This document shows, in pieces, positions 8,901 through 12,076 of a stretch of 12,076 nt of DNA. The DNA comes from Bog-756 sp049517675 (GTDB taxonomy: Bacteria; Actinomycetota; Acidimicrobiia; Acidimicrobiales; RAAP-2), in assembly GCA_049517675.1 (NCBI GenBank), contig JBEKRV010000087.1, positions 1 through 12,076 of the forward strand. Direction: 5' to 3'. The notes under the pieces are model-generated. The model saw only the letters and a program-made list of their open reading frames with translations. It was not told where the DNA came from and ran no database searches. The position numbers and the translations under genes were made by a program. Each line of letters opens with the position of its first letter. Positions within the stretch are counted from its first letter, which is position 1.

Positions 8901-9477
8901 CGGCGGCGCGGGCCACGGACTCGTAGGCCCGGGCGACCTCGTCGGGCCCGGTGCAGGGTTGGATCCCGATGCCGCCCCCGCCCCCGGTGGCCTTGACCAT
9001 GACCGGGTAGCCGAGGGCGTCAGCCGCCTCGACCGCCTCGGAGGCGTCGGCCAGCAGGCCGGTGCCGGCCAGGAGCGGCACCCCGGCCGCGGCCGCCGCC
9101 TCGCGGGCCCGGTGCTTGACACCGAACAGGGCCATCTGCTCGGGCGTCGGGCCGACGAAGACCAGCCCGGCCGCCTCGACCGCCGTCGCGAACTCGGCGT
9201 CTTCGGAGAGGAACCCGTAGCCGGGGTGGATGGCCCCGGCCCCGGTGGCCAGCGCTGCCTCGATGACGGCGTCGGCCCGCAGGTAGCTCTCCCGGGCCGG
9301 AGCCGGCCCGAGGCGCACGGCGGCGTCTGCCATGGCCACATGGGGCGCCCCCCGGTCGACATCGCTGAAGACGGCGACGGTGGCGAGGCCGAGCTCGGTG
9401 GCCGAGCGGAGGATGCGGCAGGCGATCTCCCCCCGGTTGGCGACCAGGACGGAGTCGAATCGGGCCCGATGGTTCAT
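5923..9477 (-). CDS. Biotin-dependent urea/guanidine carboxylase
   Basis: Single-chain ATP-dependent carboxylase of 1184 aa, cytoplasmic. Biotin carboxylase domain (about 6-455): SVLVANRGEIACRIL (9-23), ATP-grasp loop KATGGGGGIGI (162-172), and RNQKVVEEAPAP and EVNTRLQVEHPVTE (293-306). The carboxyltransferase region has a KipA/PxpC-like half (about 460-760; VQAWPGRLGYWHVGVPPSGP, HDTPYSVGAVNFTGDLP) and a KipI/PxpB-like half (about 782-1005; RANGDDNLLVEYGDM, TTKYNPARTTTAQNAVGIGG, GLEGPGGYQLVGRTVQIWS). The C-terminal biotinyl domain (about 1105-1182) has EAMKTE, with Lys1147 the biotin site. The ATG overlaps the preceding stop (ATGA, minus strand). The family contains both urea carboxylases and guanidine carboxylases. 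The adjacent UAAP1/UAAP2 genes favour guanidine as substrate, but sequence reading alone does not separate the two. Confidence 0.95.
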   Translation of the reverse strand: MNHRARFDSVLVANRGEIACRILRSATELGLATVAVFSDVDRGAPHVAMADAAVRLGPAPARESYLRADAVIEAALATGAGAIHPGYGFLSEDAEFATAVEAAGLVFVGPTPEQMALFGVKHRAREAAAAAGVPLLAGTGLLADASEAVEAADALGYPVMVKATGGGGGIGIQPCTGPDEVARAYESVARAAGAGFRTGGVFIERLVERARHIEVQVVGDGGGSVVVLGDRDCSLQRRNQKVVEEAPAPGLPDHVRRTLAGSSTRLAHSVSYRSVGTVEYVYDTDRQEASFLEVNTRLQVEHPVTEEIYLIDLVAAMLRLANGDTEVMGELAAAEQRGHAVEARVYAEDPARDYRPSPGRITEVSIPTGVRVDGWVEAGTEVTAAYDPLLAKMVAWAPERDAALDILGGALAETTIAGIETNLGLLGAALADPVVRGVSHTTATLAAVADPSPRIEVLRGGTQTTVQAWPGRLGYWHVGVPPSGPMDDRSFRMGNRALGNPEGAAGLEITLAGPALLCTADTEFCLAGAPCEATCDGRPVVQGLPFVVRAGATLDIGAVGPPGIRTYLLVEGGLSVPDYLGSGATFILGVFGGHGGLPLRPGDVLRPGTGGVAPTPRPAAPNGAVDGWRTEWELGVLPGPHADEEFFTKSDLDTLYDIDYEVHFNSARTGLRLVGPRPDWARTDGGEAGLHPSNIHDTPYSVGAVNFTGDLPIILGPDGPSLGGFVCPATVVTAERWKLGQLRPGDTVRFVPVPDAHRRRTGGGDRRSGVLARTPAGDGPSVTYRANGDDNLLVEYGDMVLDLALRARVQGLADRVAATGTDGVLELTPGVRGLQVHFDPAVTDLDRVLDVVGDLEEHLPPTAELEVPSREVHLPLSWDDPAIRDTIDRYVAGVRDDAPWCPSNIEFIRRINGLADVGEVERTVFDATYVVLGLGDVYLGAPLATPVDPRHRLVTTKYNPARTTTAQNAVGIGGSYLCIYGLEGPGGYQLVGRTVQIWSHYSQKPPFEQGVPWLLRFFDRIRWYPVSADELLDARADMAAGRLDVHIEPGVFRLADYERLLTDNAGSIAEFREHQAAAFAAERDAWKRAGEFEPREDAAAVDVATVTAPDGGSVVGAPMTASVWKVSARPGDVVERGQDLVVLEAMKTEMHVTAAVAGVVVDVLVTPGDQVDSGRPLVVLGPPA

Positions 9478-10079
9478 GAGTCGCCGATCACGAGGCGCAC
9501 CGGGGTGGGGTCGAACCCGTTGCACGGATTGTTCACCTGGGGGCAGTTGGAGATCAGGGTGAGGACGTCCTCATGGGCCCGTAGGGTCAGCGAGAGGCCC
9601 GGCGCCGATATCCCGTCGACGATCCCGAGAGCCCCCGAGTCTTCGACGGGCACGTTCATGTACCAGTTGATGTTCGAGACCAGGTCCCGCTTGCCGAGGC
9701 CCCAGCGGGCCCCTTCGGCCAGGAAGTTCTCCACGCAGGCGTGCTGGTGGCGGGTGTGGTGGCCGTAGCGCAGGGAGTTCGACTCCTTGGAGCATGCTCC
9801 GCCCAGGGTGTCGTGGCGGCCGACCTGGTCCTCGACCACGGTGAGGAGGGGCCGGCCGGTGTCGGAGCGCAGGACGGTGCCGGTGGTGAGATAGACCGAC
9901 CCCTGCCAGGTCAGGGTCTCGGGGGCGCTGTAGCGCTCGCTGGTGTCCGAGGCGAGGTAGAAGAGGCAGTCGACGGCCTGGTTGCCGCCGAGGTCGACGA
10001 TCTGCAGCGTCCCTCCGGCCGGCACGATGCCGGACCACGGTGCCCGTGCCTCTACGACCACGTCGGTCAGCACGGTCAC
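9474..10079 (-). CDS. Urea carboxylase-associated protein 2-like (DUF1989); carboxyguanidine deiminase subunit
   Basis: 201-aa protein of the DUF1989 family. UAAP1 and UAAP2 have been shown in other bacteria to form carboxyguanidine deiminase (CgdAB), converting carboxyguanidine to allophanate between the carboxylase and allophanate hydrolase. Typical segments are GGTLQIVDLGGNQAVDCLFY (22-41), RHDTLGGACSKES (88-100), RYGHHTRHQHACVENF (104-119) and the C-terminal VLTLISNCPQVNNPCNGFDP (172-191). His89, Cys96, His113 and Cys115 form a plausible metal or catalytic cluster. The GTG start overlaps the upstream gene's stop (GTGA, 10076-10079). The frame is open further upstream, but that extension lies inside the partner gene and looks unlike the family. 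The 2-type assignment is by motif pattern and size; which subunit is CgdA or CgdB I leave open. Confidence 0.88.
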   Translation of the reverse strand: MTVLTDVVVEARAPWSGIVPAGGTLQIVDLGGNQAVDCLFYLASDTSERYSAPETLTWQGSVYLTTGTVLRSDTGRPLLTVVEDQVGRHDTLGGACSKESNSLRYGHHTRHQHACVENFLAEGARWGLGKRDLVSNINWYMNVPVEDSGALGIVDGISAPGLSLTLRAHEDVLTLISNCPQVNNPCNGFDPTPVRLVIGDS

Positions 10080-10957
10080 GATGCCTCCCCTGGTGCTCCC
10101 GGTCCCCGCGCGACGAGGTCCTCGGCATTGTTGGCGAAGGCCCGGGAAGCCTCGGGCGAGGCGGTGGCCGGCCACCGGTCCGGTGGGGTGGGGTCTCCCG
10201 GCCAGGCCAGGACTTCGAGCGTGGAGCACGACCACTCCCGCCGCGGGTCGACCGGGTGGGCCGTGTTGGCGATCAGGACCAGGAGGTCGAGCTCGGCCCG
10301 CAGCTCGACGTGCGACGGATGGGGTGCGGCTCCGACCCAGCCGAGGTCCCCGGTGTCGGGCTCGACCCGGACGCCCTTGAAGAACGAGATGCCGGGTGGG
10401 ATGTCGGCCGGGCCCAGGCCGTGCTTGGCCGCGGCCAGCACGAACAGCTCCCGGCCCGCCGGGCTCGGGCCCTGGGCCTGTCCCGAGCCGTAGCGGTGTT
10501 CATTCCGCATCCGGCTGGTCGTACCGCAGAGGGCGTCGTGGTGACCACTGGTGTCGGTCAGGATGCTTGCCAGTACCCGGCCCTGGTCGGAGAGGAGCAG
10601 CTGGCCGGCGCCGAGGTAGGCGTTCCACTGGACCTTGACGGTGTCGGCCACGTTCAGCCGCTCCCACGGTTCGCCGGCCCTGTACACCAGGAGATGGGCG
10701 CAGGCGTCGCCGTACAGGTCGGTGAGGCGGACCGTGGTTCCCCGGCGCACCACCCGGTGGGTGTACCCGCCGCCGGCCACCCGCTCCGCCCACACCAGCG
10801 CGGACGGGTCGATTCCGGACGGAGGATCGGCGTACGCGTTGGCCGGGAGGGTGGGCATGTGGTCCACCACGGCGCCGGCCTGGGCGCGGGCGTGGACCCG
10901 GGCGCCGGACGTGGTGGTCGTGTCGCCGCCCGGCGCGGTGGTGGTCGGTTCGCTCAT
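10076..10957 (-). CDS. Urea carboxylase-associated protein 1-like (DUF1989); carboxyguanidine deiminase subunit
   Basis: 293-aa partner of the following DUF1989 protein and first gene of the operon. After a Thr/Gly/Ala-rich, probably unstructured N-terminus (1-30) come VVRRGTTVRLTDLYGDACAH (69-88), WNAYLGAGQLLLSDQGRVLA (111-130), DTSGHHDALCGTTSRMRNEH (135-154), KHGLGPADIPPGISFFKGVR (178-197) and a C-terminal ELRAELDLLVLIANTAHPVD (218-237), all typical of UAAP1. It retains HHDALCG but lacks the second His/Cys cluster seen in the partner, which fits two unequal subunits. The start is ambiguous: ATG at 10957 or an ATG three codons upstream at 10966. Neither has a Shine-Dalgarno, so leaderless or short-leader translation is possible. 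Expression is probably controlled by the divergent TetR-type protein through the inverted repeat upstream. Confidence 0.88.
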   Translation of the reverse strand: MSEPTTTAPGGDTTTTSGARVHARAQAGAVVDHMPTLPANAYADPPSGIDPSALVWAERVAGGGYTHRVVRRGTTVRLTDLYGDACAHLLVYRAGEPWERLNVADTVKVQWNAYLGAGQLLLSDQGRVLASILTDTSGHHDALCGTTSRMRNEHRYGSGQAQGPSPAGRELFVLAAAKHGLGPADIPPGISFFKGVRVEPDTGDLGWVGAAPHPSHVELRAELDLLVLIANTAHPVDPRREWSCSTLEVLAWPGDPTPPDRWPATASPEASRAFANNAEDLVARGPGAPGEAS

Positions 10958-10971
10958 GGCCCACATTGTTA

Positions 10972-10987
10972 TCTATCGTCTGATAGA
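10972..10987. promoter_or_regulatory. Candidate TetR operator in the divergent promoter region
   Basis: TCTATC-GTCT-GATAGA is a perfect 6-bp inverted repeat around a 4-base spacer, A+T-rich in a G+C-rich surrounding. It lies midway between the tetR start (11026) and the minus-strand operon start (10957). On the plus strand it fills the 17-base gap between TTGTTA (10966-10971) and ATACAG (10989-10994), a weak -35/-10 pair. Binding there would block that promoter and crowd the divergent one. The promoter hexamers are tentative; the repeat itself is clear. Confidence 0.6.
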
Positions 10988-11025
10988 AATACAGCGCGTT
11001 GCGACCGGGTTAACGTGGTTTTCAC

Positions 11026-11769
11026 ATGAGTCCCGTCGGGCGCCCCCGCGCCGATCCCCGCACGTCCACTGCCGATCCGCAGGAGGAGATCCTGAGGGCC
11101 GCAGCCGAGCTGTTCGCGTCCGAGGGATACACCGCGACGTCCACCCGGGCCATCGCCCAGGCCGTCGGACTGCGCCAGGCCTCGTTGTTCCACTACTACC
11201 CGCGCAAGGAGGCGATCCTCGCCGAGCTGCTCGACCGGACCTTGCGCCCGACGCTCGAGATGAGCCGCCGCCTCGAGCGGGCCGCGCTCGGTCCGGAGGC
11301 CACGCTGTGGGTGCTGGCCGAGCGCGACGTGGGCAATCTGTGCGCCGGTCCCCACAACCTGGGGGCGCTGCAGCTCCTGCCCGAGGCCAGAGGCGACCAG
11401 TTCGCCTGGTTCTGGCGCCGTCGCCAGCGTCTCTCCTCCTGTTACCGGCGGGCCATCCGGACCGGGACCGAGATCGGCCTGTTCCCGGCGGCCACGCGGG
11501 CGACCGCGCCCGACCTGGTGTTCGGTCTGGTGGAGAGCGTGATCACGGCAAAGCCGGTCGTGCGGGCCGACCCGGCCACCCCGGCCCTGGTGGCCGACTC
11601 CGCGCTGCGGATGCTCGGGGTGACCCCGGCCCGCCTCGAGCGGGCCCGCAGCCGGGCCGTGTGGTACGTCGAGCACGACCTCGAGGCCGAACAGGCGACG
11701 CTGCCCACGGTGGCGCCGGCGGGAGGTCGGCTGCAGGTCCCCGTTCCGGTACCGGCCCCCGAGGGGTGA
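11026..11769 (+). CDS. TetR/AcrR-family transcriptional regulator
   Basis: 247-aa DNA-binding regulator. The N-terminal TetR domain (about 18-66) contains QEEILRAAAELFASEGYTAT (19-38) and the helix-turn-helix TSTRAIAQAVGLRQASLFHY (38-57), followed by the usual YYPRKEAILAELLDR. The helical C-terminal ligand-binding and dimerisation domain (about 75-215) shows no recognised ligand motif, and a Pro/Val-rich tail ends the protein. It is divergent from the UAAP1/UAAP2-carboxylase-allophanate hydrolase operon, and a shared inverted repeat lies in the 68-bp gap, so it most likely represses that operon and itself. The inducer may be guanidine or a pathway intermediate; this is inference. No Shine-Dalgarno precedes the ATG; TTAACGT 9 bases upstream could be the -10 of a leaderless transcript. 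The stop lies only 16 bases from the tRNA fragment. Confidence 0.92.
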   Translation: MSPVGRPRADPRTSTADPQEEILRAAAELFASEGYTATSTRAIAQAVGLRQASLFHYYPRKEAILAELLDRTLRPTLEMSRRLERAALGPEATLWVLAERDVGNLCAGPHNLGALQLLPEARGDQFAWFWRRRQRLSSCYRRAIRTGTEIGLFPAATRATAPDLVFGLVESVITAKPVVRADPATPALVADSALRMLGVTPARLERARSRAVWYVEHDLEAEQATLPTVAPAGGRLQVPVPVPAPEG

Positions 11770-11785
11770 CCCGGATCCCACACGG

Positions 11786-11838
11786 CGGAGAGAGTGGGAT
11801 TCGAACCCACGGAGGGTTACCCCTCACGGCTTTTCAAG
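11786..11838 (-). tRNA. 3' half of tRNA-Ser(UGA), likely attachment-site copy
   Basis: Reading the minus strand gives anticodon loop CTTGAAA (anticodon TGA, 11836-11834), anticodon 3' stem AGCCG, a long variable arm GAGGG-GTAA-CCCTC, T arm GTGGG-TTCGAAT-CCCAC, acceptor 3' strand TCTCTCC and discriminator G. The long variable arm and the G discriminator are serine hallmarks. CCA is not encoded. Nothing beyond 11838 resembles the 5' half (no GGAGAGA acceptor strand, no D arm), so the gene is truncated exactly at the anticodon loop. This is the usual crossover region of tyrosine integrases, which leave a displaced 3' fragment at one end of the inserted element. The fragment is not a functional tRNA. 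Confidence 0.85.
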
Positions 11839-12043
11839 TGCGACCCTGGGTGTCCAGTTGGCACGCGCCAGTCCGCTGACCTGCATGTATTCGGAGGCGG
11901 GTCCAGCCGGTACGACCCTGTGCGGCCGAATTCGCCCGAGTTTATGGCTAGGATTATGGCTAGTGGCCCTGCCGATAAGTACAGCGGTGTAATTTTTGCA
12001 TAGGGCGGTTCCCCTGCGGACGGCCCGATGCGGAGGTTGGCCG
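11839..12043. other. Non-coding, lower-G+C stretch beyond the tRNA fragment (possible mobile-element edge)
   Basis: No convincing gene is visible in these 205 bases. G+C falls to about 45% over 11941-12000 (27 of 60 counted), against roughly 70% elsewhere. TTATGGCTAG occurs twice (11942-11951 and 11954-11963) with a 12-base period, and CGACCCTG occurs at 11841 and again near 11915. Base composition and position next to the tRNA fragment mark this as foreign DNA. A TA dinucleotide at 11980-11981 directly before CAGCGGTG is a possible IS630-type insertion point. Confidence 0.5.
11942..11963. repeat. 10-bp direct repeat, 12-bp period
   Basis: Two exact copies of TTATGGCTAG separated by two bases (GA), about 105 bases from the truncated tRNA end. 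Short spaced direct repeats near an att site can be arm-type binding sites for an integrase or excision factor; that role here is only a suggestion. Confidence 0.45.
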
Positions 12044-12076
12044 ATGTCACGCCGTTCGCCGTTCGAGGTCCAGGCG
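12044..12076 (+). CDS. Start of an ORF, possibly an IS630-type transposase (3' end beyond window)
   Basis: ATG at 12044 follows GGAGG (12032-12036) with a 7-base gap, an almost ideal ribosome binding site. Only 11 codons are present: MSRRSPFEVQA. The opening RRSPFE(I/V) is one I associate with N-termini of IS630-like transposases, which begin this way before a helix-turn-helix region. Eleven residues are far too few for a firm identification. An in-frame ATG 15 bases upstream (12029) has a worse context. Confidence 0.35.
   Translation, partial: MSRRSPFEVQA

Noticed and set aside
7207..9768. 853-codon open frame on the plus strand
   Set aside because: Antisense to the carboxylase, whose domains and motifs are unmistakable; the plus-strand product is Gly/Arg/Asp/Val-rich with no recognisable fold.
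10958..11025. Guanidine-I (ykkC) riboswitch upstream of the UAAP1/UAAP2-carboxylase operon
   Set aside because: The leader space is under 70 bases and shared with tetR, too short for the aptamer; no such conserved stems are visible.
11794..12003. 69-codon plus-strand frame beginning MGFEPT
   Set aside because: The start is the antisense of the tRNA T arm (GTGGGATTCGAACCCAC), a well-known source of spurious GFEPT proteins.
11786..12076. Intron-containing tRNA-Ser with the 5' half further right
   Set aside because: No acceptor 5' strand or D arm complementary to the fragment is visible up to the window end; a truncated att copy is simpler, though sequence beyond 12076 was not available.
1..12076. 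CRISPR array, toxin-antitoxin pair or phage defence system
   Set aside because: No repeat-spacer pattern, no small toxin/antitoxin gene pair and no defence-type nuclease, helicase or ATPase was seen.

Overview
The window is very G+C-rich (roughly 70%, strong G/C preference at third codon positions), with GTG starts and tightly packed, overlapping genes. This suggests a high-GC actinobacterium. A lineage such as Acidimicrobiia is possible, but the sequence alone does not settle it.

Layout. Positions 1-4107 carry a plus-strand operon: the end of a DppC/OppC-type ABC permease, a complete DppB/OppB-type permease, a ureohydrolase (agmatinase/guanidinobutyrase/guanidine hydrolase group), a 219-aa protein of unknown function, and a metallo-beta-lactamase-fold hydrolase resembling N-acyl-homoserine lactonases. 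The ureohydrolase is broken as written: a one-base frameshift inside its GGDH metal-binding motif and an in-frame TGA 18 bases later. A minus-strand operon converges on it (10957 down to 4184), with four genes joined by 4-base start/stop overlaps: two urea-carboxylase-associated proteins (UAAP1-like and UAAP2-like, the family now known as carboxyguanidine deiminase CgdAB), a biotin-dependent urea/guanidine carboxylase, and allophanate hydrolase. A TetR-type regulator is transcribed divergently from the head of this operon (11026-11769). A near-perfect inverted repeat in the 68-bp gap is a good candidate for its operator.

How the genes fit. The minus-strand set encodes every step of the carboxylation route for guanidine: carboxylation, deimination to allophanate, then hydrolysis to ammonia and CO2. 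The plus-strand operon supplies a possible importer and a ureohydrolase that, if functional, could release urea from guanidine or a guanidino compound. The region therefore looks like a guanidine or guanidino-compound nitrogen-scavenging island with two potential entry reactions. The carboxylation arm is intact and the hydrolysis arm is apparently damaged or contains base-call errors.

Right edge. After tetR lies the 3' half of a tRNA-Ser(UGA) gene (11786-11838, minus strand), cut exactly at the anticodon loop, as expected for an attachment site left by an integrative element. The sequence beyond it drops to about 45% G+C, carries a spaced direct repeat, and ends in the start of an ORF whose first residues resemble an IS630-type transposase. 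The window thus seems to end at the junction between chromosome and a mobile island.
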